Below are positions 9,702 to 17,422 of a stretch of DNA of 43,796 nt, piece after piece. Positions within the stretch are counted from its first letter, which is position 1. Every line of letters begins with the position of its first letter. The DNA is from Spirochaetota bacterium (GTDB lineage Bacteria > Spirochaetota > UBA4802 > UBA5368). The notes beneath the pieces are model-generated. The model worked only from the letters and a program-made list of their open reading frames with translations, made no database searches and had not been told where the DNA came from. A program made the position numbers and the translations under genes. The stretch spans positions 1 to 43,796 of the forward strand of contig JADFDB010000006.1 of the NCBI GenBank assembly GCA_018263175.1. The letters run 5' to 3'.

Positions 9702-10375
9702 TAGCCGTTCCGCGAATAGAAAAAGGATATCTCGTCTATCTGGCTCGATACGGCCGGCGTTTCGGCACGGTCGCGCCGGATGAAAAATTTATCGATCCGC
9801 GCGTCGTCCGACCGTGACACGATTGACAGCGCGTACCACAGCGGCGGTATGCGAATTCCGTCCCGGCCGGACCACTCCGCTGGTATGCCGCCGGAGGCGA
9901 AGGATTCGGCTAATTCGAAGGAAAGGAATTCCGCGTATTCGCTGAAACGGGAATTGTCGATTGCGAAAAGGCAGGGGTGGTGCAGATAAAAGACGAGTAT
10001 GGCCCGCCGGCGCAGGTACAGGGCCATGAGCTCCGTTTCACCCGCCTCGACATGGCGGGGGCGGAGCACAATCTTTTCGACGTTCTCGAGGTCGCTCTTG
10101 CGGGGATACAGTGAGAGCAGGTAACGGATGTAGTCCGGCCCTTTGAGTATCGCCCGGCTGCCCTGATACGCGCGCCGCGGGTACAGTATCTCGACGGCGC
10201 CCCGCCCGTGCCTGAGACGATCCCCGACGTAAAGAGAGTCGAAGCGCGAGACGAGGATATTGTCGATGTCTAGGGAGAGGTCATCTTCGATCTCTCCGGT
10301 GGACTGTTCGACCGGAGGGCCGTCCGTCGCGTCGACATCCCGGTAATATTCGCGTATATCAAACATACTGATCAA
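9698..10375 (-). CDS. Conserved hypothetical protein
   Basis: 225 aa ORF overlapping the PHP gene start by 4 nt (ATGA), same strand. Confidence 0.65.
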   Translation of the reverse strand: MISMFDIREYYRDVDATDGPPVEQSTGEIEDDLSLDIDNILVSRFDSLYVGDRLRHGRGAVEILYPRRAYQGSRAILKGPDYIRYLLSLYPRKSDLENVEKIVLRPRHVEAGETELMALYLRRRAILVFYLHHPCLFAIDNSRFSEYAEFLSFELAESFASGGIPAEWSGRDGIRIPPLWYALSIVSRSDDARIDKFFIRRDRAETPAVSSQIDEISFFYSRNGY

Positions 10376-10440
10376 TGTAGCGTACGGGTGGTCCGATACA
10401 ATCTTTTTTCACCGACGCCGGGAAAAATAGGGAGACGGCG

Positions 10441-10470
10441 AAAAAAAAGACGATTCCGGGAGGAATCGTC
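10441..10470 (-). terminator. Rho-independent terminator for minus-strand transcription
   Basis: GACGATTCC-GGGA-GGAATCGTC with an 8-A tract on the plus strand (U8 on the minus-strand RNA). Confidence 0.85.
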
Positions 10471-10602
10471 AACCGTTTTAGTGGAAATTTGGAAGGTTGC
10501 TACCCTGAGGCAGCACTATCACTATAGCGCACAGGTCATGGAGCGCCCAAATTAATTATCATTTTTTAATCGACGAAATCGGTGTTTTTGTGTTTCTTTC
10601 CC

Positions 10603-10625
10603 CGATACCGATACCGATACCGATA
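10603..10625. repeat. Tandem hexamer repeat (CGATAC)x3 plus CGATA
   Basis: Read directly: cgataccgataccgataccgata. Confidence 0.95.
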
Positions 10626-10770
10626 ACTCGATTCTCGTCTGTGTGGCCCCGACATGCCGCAGAACGTTGGTAGCCGTCTGCTGGAAAATTCTGAAAAGGG
10701 CTACGACGCGCTCATCCCGTATCGCCGCGTCGTCTTCGACGAGCAGTATCCTCATTCCGGGTCGCGGCAT
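10624..10770 (-). pseudogene. Response-regulator N-terminus fused to a histidine-kinase fragment (two-component fossil)
   Basis: 'MPRPGMRILLVEDDAAIRDE' (receiver start) followed in frame by 'RVVALFRIFQQTATNVLRHVGATQTRIEL' (NarX/DegS-type HATPase N-box-like). Confidence 0.7.
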
Positions 10771-11052
10771 AATGGCTCTTCCGTAGTGAACAGGGTCGCA
10801 CGCAATGTGCGTCAGGGCGATGAGCAGTGTATACCGGTGGAACCTGAAAGTCAAGAGGGGGGCGGGAAGCTCAAAAGGATGCGGACGCGGAATGGCAATT
10901 TTCTCGACAGAAAAATTACTTGTTATAAAACACGATTTTGAGTGTGGTATACTGGAATTGTTGTATAACCGGGGAGAATCCAGATATTCTCAAGAGGTGA
11001 AACAGGTCTGCTGATTCGGGCTTATTGCGGAATCAGAAAAATACCACCGTAG

Positions 11053-11910
11053 ATGGCGAAGGCGGCTTGCATGTTCGACGCAGTATTCATAATCACGCTC
11101 CTCCTGTTTGCCGGCACCTCGGCGATGTGCATCTACTCGCTGCATACCGATGATGCGAGGTACCGTAACAGGGCAAAAGTCCTGCTCCTGGCGGCGGTCC
11201 TCGCGTTTTTCGCGCTGGGGGCCGTGCGGTTTTATTCCCACACCGGCGAGGGTGTCGTCAGGGGGGCGTTCAGCATCTGGGGATATTTTTATCTTCTCAC
11301 GCTCGTTCTCGTGCTTCTGCTTTTTTACCTGTACTTCTCGCGATGGAAGACCCAGTGGTGGTCGTTTACGACGCTCGCGGTCCCCTTTATTACGCTGGTA
11401 CTCATCATCTCGATTCCCTTCCTCGATTCCGCCAGGAGGATAACGGTCGATACCGGGCACTGGCTGCTCCCGCTCCACATCGTAATAGCGATCCTCGGAG
11501 AGATTTTCTTCTTTCTGAGCTTTGCCGGTTCGGTGCTGTACCTCGTGATGGAATGGCAGTTGAAGAAAAAGGCCTCGATGCGTTTCGTGTTCCGGCTTCC
11601 GACCCTCGAGTCCATTGAGAATTTCAACCGGTGGGCGATCGCCCGCGCGTTCGCGCTGCTTTCGCTCGGGCTTGTCTCCGGCGCCGTTGTCGCATACGCG
11701 GTGTTCTCCACCCCGTATCAGGGCAGTCCCAAGGAGATCATCCTCTATGCGTCGTGGGCCGTTATGCTGGGGCTCTTCTGGTTGCGCCACGGCGGGCGTA
11801 TCAATCCGCACAGGGCGAGCCAGCTCAACGCGTTCCTTTTCGCCGTGCTCATGTTCATCTTCATGTTTTCCAACATCTACATTACCATGGGGTTCCACGG
11901 CTTCAAATGA
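11053..11910 (+). CDS. hemX: HemX/CcsA-like integral membrane protein (cytochrome c assembly family)
   Basis: About 8 hydrophobic segments, 'TGHWLLPLHIVIAILGEIFFFLSFAGSVLYLV' region, directly upstream of hemA. Confidence 0.8.
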   Translation: MAKAACMFDAVFIITLLLFAGTSAMCIYSLHTDDARYRNRAKVLLLAAVLAFFALGAVRFYSHTGEGVVRGAFSIWGYFYLLTLVLVLLLFYLYFSRWKTQWWSFTTLAVPFITLVLIISIPFLDSARRITVDTGHWLLPLHIVIAILGEIFFFLSFAGSVLYLVMEWQLKKKASMRFVFRLPTLESIENFNRWAIARAFALLSLGLVSGAVVAYAVFSTPYQGSPKEIILYASWAVMLGLFWLRHGGRINPHRASQLNAFLFAVLMFIFMFSNIYITMGFHGFK

Positions 11911-13223
11911 AAGAGATCATTGACAGGCCCGAGATCGGCCTTATCGGGCTCAGCCATAAAACGGCGCCGGTCGGCCTTCGCGAGCGCTTTACGATCGGCG
12001 ACGACGAACTGCCCACCTTCTTCGATAAAACATGCTCCGAGGGTGTCGATGAGATCGTGTATCTGTCCACCTGCAACCGGGTGGAGATATATTTTATAAC
12101 GCGCGATATGAACGCGGCGGTCGAGTCGGTGCTGAGCGTTTTGGAGGGCGTTTCCTCCCTCCCCAGGGCGGAATTCGAGCCGGTGCTCTACAAGAAGTAT
12201 TCGCGCGAGGCGGTGTTGCATCTGCTGTCGGTGGCCTCCTCGCTCGATTCGATGGTGCTCGGGGAAAACGAGATTTTCTTCCAGGTCAAGAACTGCTACG
12301 GCAAGTCGGTGCGCGCGGGGAGGGCCGGCACCGTGCTCAACCGGCTCTTCCATCTGGCGTTCCGAACGGCAAAGCGCGTGCGTACGGAGACCGAGATATC
12401 GAAGAACCCGCTCTCAATCGCGTATATCGCCACCGAGCTCGCGCGCAAGATCTTTGACGATCTCTCGCGCCAGCGGGCGCTGTTGGTCGGTGCGGGCGAG
12501 ATGGGCGAGCTCATCCTGAAATATTTCACCAAGTTCAGCATAGGCGAGATCACCATAGCCAACCGCTCGCTCGCCAACGCCGAGCGGATAGCGCGCGAGG
12601 TCAACCGCGAGGCGCACATCGTGCCACTCGACGATATAGCCCCGGCGGCGGAGGGCGCGGACATCGTGATCGCGTCGGCGTCCTCACCGGGCTTTATCAT
12701 CACGACCGAGATGATGAAGTCGGTGGCGAAAAAGCGCGGCAGCCGCCCCGTTTTCCTGATCGATATCGCCGTCCCGCGAAACGTCGATCCCGGGGTCGGA
12801 AAGCTCGACAATGTGTTTCTGTATAACATCGACGACCTCAAGTCGATCGCGGATGAAAACCTCAAGCACCGGCTGCGGGAGGTGGATGTCGCGGAGGGCT
12901 ATATCCGCTCCGACGCGGACGAGTTTTATGAATGGTACGAGGGCCTCGCCGTCGTCCCGGCGATCGTAAAAATACGCACCGAGTTCGAGGCTATCCGCAC
13001 GGGCGAGCTCGAGCGTTACCGGAGGCGCAGGCTCAAACATCTGTCGGAGGACGATTTCCGCATCATCGAGGACCTCACGCGGCAGATCATGACCAAGACG
13101 CTGCACAACCCGATCGCCTATCTCAAGCACTACCAGACGAAGGCGAAGGGACACCGCGATCGCGAAGCGCACCACGGCCCCGGAGAAGTGGCGCGCATTA
13201 TAGAGGAGCTGTTCGGGAAATGA
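11907..13223 (+). CDS. hemA: Glutamyl-tRNA reductase
   Basis: 'GLSHKTAPVGLRERF', 'YLSTCNRVEIYF', 'ALLVGAGEMGELILKYF', 'LIDIAVPRNVDP'; ATG overlaps the upstream stop (ATGA). Confidence 0.96.
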   Translation: MKEIIDRPEIGLIGLSHKTAPVGLRERFTIGDDELPTFFDKTCSEGVDEIVYLSTCNRVEIYFITRDMNAAVESVLSVLEGVSSLPRAEFEPVLYKKYSREAVLHLLSVASSLDSMVLGENEIFFQVKNCYGKSVRAGRAGTVLNRLFHLAFRTAKRVRTETEISKNPLSIAYIATELARKIFDDLSRQRALLVGAGEMGELILKYFTKFSIGEITIANRSLANAERIAREVNREAHIVPLDDIAPAAEGADIVIASASSPGFIITTEMMKSVAKKRGSRPVFLIDIAVPRNVDPGVGKLDNVFLYNIDDLKSIADENLKHRLREVDVAEGYIRSDADEFYEWYEGLAVVPAIVKIRTEFEAIRTGELERYRRRRLKHLSEDDFRIIEDLTRQIMTKTLHNPIAYLKHYQTKAKGHRDREAHHGPGEVARIIEELFGK

Positions 13224-14290
13224 AGATGGCGCCGGACACACTGAGGCTCGTATTCTGGGAGCTCACCAAACGATGCAACCTGCGCTGCGTGCACTGCCGC
13301 GCGGAGGCGGACGATTCGCTCTTCGCCGGGGAGCTCGACACGGCCGCGGCGCTGCGCGTCGTTGACGACATAGCCGCCTTCGCAAATCCCATTCTGGTGC
13401 TCACCGGCGGCGAGCCGCTGTACAGGGCGGACCTCTTCGAGATCGCGCGCCATGCCGCGTCAAAGGGACTGCGGACCGCGCTGGCGACCAATGGGACGCT
13501 GATCGACGCGGGAATCGCGCGCGTCATCCGGGAGGCCGGATTCGGCCGGGCAAGCATCTCGATCGACGGATCGAACGCCGCCTCGCACGACGGCTTCCGC
13601 GGCATCCCGGGATCGTTCGAGCGGGCGCTCGGGGGGGCGCGGCTGCTCTTGGAGGAAGGCGTCGAGTTCCAGTTCAATACGACCATCACGCGGCGGAACG
13701 TGGGCGAGATCGAGGGAGTGCTCCGGCTCGCCGAGGAGCGCGGCGCGAAGGCCCTGCACGTTTTCATGCTGGTGCCGGTGGGCTGCGGCGTGGAGATCGC
13801 CGAGAGCGATATGCTCTCACGCGAGAAATACGAGGAGGTGCTCGCCTGGCTGTACCATCGCACGAAGGACGCGCCCTTCGAGTTCAAGGCGACGTGCGCC
13901 CCGCACTATTACCGCATCATGCGCCAGGAGGCGAAAAAGGAGGGGCGCACGGTGAGCTTCGAGACCGACGGCATGGCCGCCATGACGCGCGGCTGCCTGG
14001 CCGGGAGCGGCGTGTGCTTCATATCGCACCGGGGCGACGTGCAGCCCTGCGGCTATCTTCCGCTCGTGGCGGGGAACGTGCTCGAGAGGCCGCTCGCGGA
14101 GATATGGGAGAAATCGGAGCTGTTCGCCAGACTTCGAAAGATCGACGACCTTGGCGGCAAGTGCGGCCTGTGCGAATACCGCGCCTTCTGCGCGGGCTGC
14201 CGCGCCCGGGCCTATTACGACACGGGGGACTGCATGGCCGAGGAGCCCTATTGCGTGTACGTACCGAAGCGGGCGGGGTCGCGAGAATGA
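13220..14290 (+). CDS. ahbD: Radical SAM heme synthase AhbD-like (Fe-coproporphyrin III to heme b)
   Basis: 'CNLRCVHC' CX3CX2C, 'LTGGEPLYRADLFE', SPASM-like 'CGLCEYRAFCAGCRARAYYDTGDCMAEEPYC'; operon context. Confidence 0.85.
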   Translation: MKMAPDTLRLVFWELTKRCNLRCVHCRAEADDSLFAGELDTAAALRVVDDIAAFANPILVLTGGEPLYRADLFEIARHAASKGLRTALATNGTLIDAGIARVIREAGFGRASISIDGSNAASHDGFRGIPGSFERALGGARLLLEEGVEFQFNTTITRRNVGEIEGVLRLAEERGAKALHVFMLVPVGCGVEIAESDMLSREKYEEVLAWLYHRTKDAPFEFKATCAPHYYRIMRQEAKKEGRTVSFETDGMAAMTRGCLAGSGVCFISHRGDVQPCGYLPLVAGNVLERPLAEIWEKSELFARLRKIDDLGGKCGLCEYRAFCAGCRARAYYDTGDCMAEEPYCVYVPKRAGSRE

Positions 14291-15339
14291 CACGCTTCAC
14301 GCGCACCGAGGAGCGCATCATCAACCGCATACAGGAGGACATCCCCCTGGCGATCGAGCCCTTCCGGCGCATCGCGGGCGAGCTCTCGCTTGCCGAGGGA
14401 GAGCTCCTCGAAACGGTCGCGCGCCTGAAGGCGAAGCGGATCGTGCGGAACATTTCGGCCATCTTCAACGCGAACCGTCTCGGCTACCATTCGAGCCTGA
14501 TCGCGCTTTCGGTCGCCGACGCGGACGTTGAACGCGCGGTCGAGGTCATCAACGCGCATCCCGGTGTAAGCCACAATTATCTGCGCGACCACCGGTTCAA
14601 CATCTGGTTTACGCTGGCGATGGACGGCGCGACGCCGCTCGAGGAGGCCGCCGCGGTGCTCGCCCGGCACTGCCGCGCGGCGGACCATCTCATCCTCAGA
14701 AACGAAAAGCTCTACAAAATAGAATTCATGCTGAGGCTGGGGGATGACGTGCCCGAGGACGAGGAGGAGGACTGGGCGGCCGGAACGAGCGGCACGGCCC
14801 CCGCGCACGACGACGGTGAGTACCCGTTGAGCGCAGAGGAGCGGGAGGCGGTGCTTTTGCTCCAGACGGACCTTCCCATCACCTCAAGGCCGTTCGACGC
14901 GATAGTCGCCGATGCGCAGAGCTCGCTTGGCGCCGCGCGGCTCGTGGCCATCGGCGAGGATCTGAAATTGAAGGGAATCATGCGGCGCTACGCCGCGGTG
15001 CTCAAGCACTATAACGCCGGGTACGGCGCGAACGCCATGACCGCGTGGAGGATCGGCGCGGGGCGCACGGAAGACGAGGTCGTGCCGGTGTTTTTATCGA
15101 ATAAAAGCATTTCGCATCTTTACCGGAGGACGGAGCATCCCGGGCGATGGGAACACCCGCTGTTCGCGATGATCCACGCGCGAAGCGATGCCGAACTCGA
15201 CGGCATTATCGCCGCCCTCGAGGCGAAGTCGGGCCTCGACGACTACCTGGTGCTGAAAAGTCTCCGCGAGTTCAAAAAGAAGCGCGTGACGTATTTTTCG
15301 CCGGCGTTCGACGCGTGGAAGAAGGAGAACATGCGATGA
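14287..15339 (+). CDS. ahbAB: Fused siroheme decarboxylase (AhbA-AhbB / NirDL-like, two Lrp/AsnC-type halves)
   Basis: First half 'IVRNISAIFNANRLGYHSSL...VSHNYLRDHRFNIWFTL'; second half 'IMRRYAAVLKHYNAGYGANAM...SISHLYRRTEHPGRWEHPLFAMIHARS'; linker 'EDEEEDWAAGTSGTAPAHDDGEYPLS'. Confidence 0.88.
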   Translation: MTRFTRTEERIINRIQEDIPLAIEPFRRIAGELSLAEGELLETVARLKAKRIVRNISAIFNANRLGYHSSLIALSVADADVERAVEVINAHPGVSHNYLRDHRFNIWFTLAMDGATPLEEAAAVLARHCRAADHLILRNEKLYKIEFMLRLGDDVPEDEEEDWAAGTSGTAPAHDDGEYPLSAEEREAVLLLQTDLPITSRPFDAIVADAQSSLGAARLVAIGEDLKLKGIMRRYAAVLKHYNAGYGANAMTAWRIGAGRTEDEVVPVFLSNKSISHLYRRTEHPGRWEHPLFAMIHARSDAELDGIIAALEAKSGLDDYLVLKSLREFKKKRVTYFSPAFDAWKKENMR

Positions 15340-15415
15340 AGTCCGACCGCGCCTTGATCTGCGTCGCCGGGAAAACATCGGCTGTAAAAATTAATAAGCG
15401 TTCCGGAGCATTGCG

Positions 15416-16690
15416 ATGATCGATATAGGAAAACTCTACTGCGGTGGCTCGTCCACCGGTGACGGACTGCGCTACGGGACCGAGGCACCGTCGGACGCGC
15501 ACGGCAACGCGCCGCACCATCGCGAAACGCTCGCGAGCGAGCGGCGTCCCATCGTGGTGTGGAGTACCACGCGCAGCTGCAACCTGAGCTGCGTGCACTG
15601 CTATACCGACTCGGCAAACGTGAAATACTCGGGCGAGCTCGACACCGGCGAGGGCTTGAAGCTCATCGACGACCTCGCGTCCTTCCGTGTGCCCTCGCTC
15701 CTCTTCTCGGGAGGCGAGCCGCTCATGCGCAGGGACCTCTTTCGCCTCATCGAACACGCGGCGAAGGCCGGCATCCGCCCGGTCATCTCGACCAACGGCA
15801 CGCTGATCGACCGCGGCGCGGCGAACTCCATCCGCAACGCCGGCGTCACTTACGTCGGCATAAGCCTGGACGGCATGGAGGAGGTGAACGACCGCTTCCG
15901 CGGAATGAAGGGAGCGTTCGCGAAGGCCATGAAGGGCTTCGAGCACTGCATCGCCGCGGGGCAGCGGGTCGGACTCCGCCTCACGCTCACACGCCGGAAC
16001 TACGAGGACCTGGACGGCATCTTCGATTTCATCGAGCGCGAGGGGATAAGCCGTGCCTGCTTTTACCACCTCGTCTATTCGGGCAGGGGCGGGAATATGT
16101 ACGGCGACGACCTCACCCACGCCGAGAGCCGCCGCGCCATGGACATCATCCTTCGGCGCACGAAGGATTATTTCGATCGCGGGCTCGACATCAACATCCT
16201 GACCGTGGACAACCACGCCGACGGCGTGTACATTTATCTCAGGCTTCTCGATGCCGATCCGGCGCGCGCGGAGGAGGTGCGAACGCTCCTCGCATGGAAC
16301 GGCGGCGGGGCGCACTCGACCGGGGTCGGTATCGGCAATATCGATTTCTTCGGGAACGTGCATCCCGACCAGTTCTGGCAGGACTACACGCTCGGCAACG
16401 TCCGCGAGCGGAGCTTCGGCGACATCTGGATGGACGAGAGCGATCCGCTCATGCGCGGGCTCAAGCGCAAGGCAGAGTACATCAAGGGGCGCTGCAGGCT
16501 GTGCGCGCACCGCGCGCTCTGCACCGGCGCCATGCGCGTGCGCGCCTTCCGCGCATACGACGACCCGTGGGCGCCCGATCCGCAGTGCTACATCACCGAC
16601 AAGGAGATCGGGCTTGACGATGAGAAGATGCGGGAGCTGCGCGAAAGCGGCGAGGAGTTCCCGGTCCCCATGGAGCTCGCAGGACGATGA
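15416..16690 (+). CDS. ahbC: Radical SAM 12,18-didecarboxysiroheme deacetylase AhbC-like (NirJ-related)
   Basis: 'IGKLYCGGSSTGDGLRYG', 'VVWSTTRSCNLSCVHCYTDS', 'LFSGGEPLMRRDL', 'CRLCAHRALCTGAMRVRAFRAYDDPWAPDPQCYITDKEIG'. Confidence 0.9.
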   Translation: MIDIGKLYCGGSSTGDGLRYGTEAPSDAHGNAPHHRETLASERRPIVVWSTTRSCNLSCVHCYTDSANVKYSGELDTGEGLKLIDDLASFRVPSLLFSGGEPLMRRDLFRLIEHAAKAGIRPVISTNGTLIDRGAANSIRNAGVTYVGISLDGMEEVNDRFRGMKGAFAKAMKGFEHCIAAGQRVGLRLTLTRRNYEDLDGIFDFIEREGISRACFYHLVYSGRGGNMYGDDLTHAESRRAMDIILRRTKDYFDRGLDINILTVDNHADGVYIYLRLLDADPARAEEVRTLLAWNGGGAHSTGVGIGNIDFFGNVHPDQFWQDYTLGNVRERSFGDIWMDESDPLMRGLKRKAEYIKGRCRLCAHRALCTGAMRVRAFRAYDDPWAPDPQCYITDKEIGLDDEKMRELRESGEEFPVPMELAGR

Positions 16691-17349
16691 AACTCTATCC
16701 GGTTCTGCTCAACATCGAGGGCGCTCTTGCCGTGGTGGTCGGTGGCGGCGAGGTGGCGCTCAGGAAGGCGCTCGACCTCCTCGATGCGGGCGCGCGCGTG
16801 AGGGTGGTCTCGCCGCGTCTGCACCCGGAGCTCGTGGACGCGGCGCGCGCGAACGCCGAAAGGCTCGTCCTCGTGGAGCGCGCGTACCGGGCCGGCGACC
16901 TCGAAGGGGCCGCCCTCGTCTTCACGGCGACCGACAGCCCGGACGTCAACCGGTCCGTGTTTGAGGAAGCAGGGCGGCGCGGCATCTTCATTAACTCGGC
17001 CGACGATCCGCCCAACTGCTCGTTCTACCTGCCGTCATTCGTTCGCAGGGGCGATTTTATCATGGCCGTTTCCACAAGCGGGGCTTCGCCCGCCTACGCG
17101 GCGCGGCTTCGACGCGCGCTCGAAAAGGCCGTTCCGGAGAATGTCGACGCGATCCTTGCCGCGCTTCGGGAGGCACGCCGTATTCTTCAGGTGGACGAGG
17201 CCTTTGCCGACATGGATTTTTCCGCGCGCGGAGAACTTTTAAAGAAGATCGCCGCCGACGACGCCCTCCTCGCGCGATGCGCCCGTGCATACGAGGAGGC
17301 GGAGCTCCCGCGCCTGCTGAACGGAATGCGCGGACGCGGGGTGCGCTGA
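16687..17349 (+). CDS. Precorrin-2 dehydrogenase / possible sirohydrochlorin ferrochelatase (SirC/Met8p/CysG-N)
   Basis: 'PVLLNIEGALAVVVGGGEVALRKALDLLDAGARVRVVSP', 'SADDPPNCSFYLPSFVRRGDFIMAVSTSGASPAYAARLR'. Confidence 0.93.
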   Translation: MKLYPVLLNIEGALAVVVGGGEVALRKALDLLDAGARVRVVSPRLHPELVDAARANAERLVLVERAYRAGDLEGAALVFTATDSPDVNRSVFEEAGRRGIFINSADDPPNCSFYLPSFVRRGDFIMAVSTSGASPAYAARLRRALEKAVPENVDAILAALREARRILQVDEAFADMDFSARGELLKKIAADDALLARCARAYEEAELPRLLNGMRGRGVR

Positions 17350-17422
17350 GAACGGCATGAGCCGGAGCGAAAGCCCCGGCCTTTTTATGGGCTCGGGCTT
17401 TTCGCGCATCGCAACCCGGCGT

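Noticed and set aside
10480-10550. Plus-strand GGAAGGTTGCTACC...CAGGTCATGG resembling parts of bacterial SRP RNA
   Set aside because: The conserved order (GGTCAGG then GGAAGG then AGCAGC) is not met.
15272-16510. 412-aa antisense ORF opposite ahbC, and similar long antisense ORFs at 2029-3084, 30282-32090 and 17357-18832
   Set aside because: All lie opposite well-supported genes and reflect codon bias in GC-rich DNA.
13220-17349. Interpretation of the operon as a heme d1 (nir) cluster
   Set aside because: AhbD-like enzyme and HemA present, no nirS/nirF/nirN or cytochrome genes; heme b route is more parsimonious.
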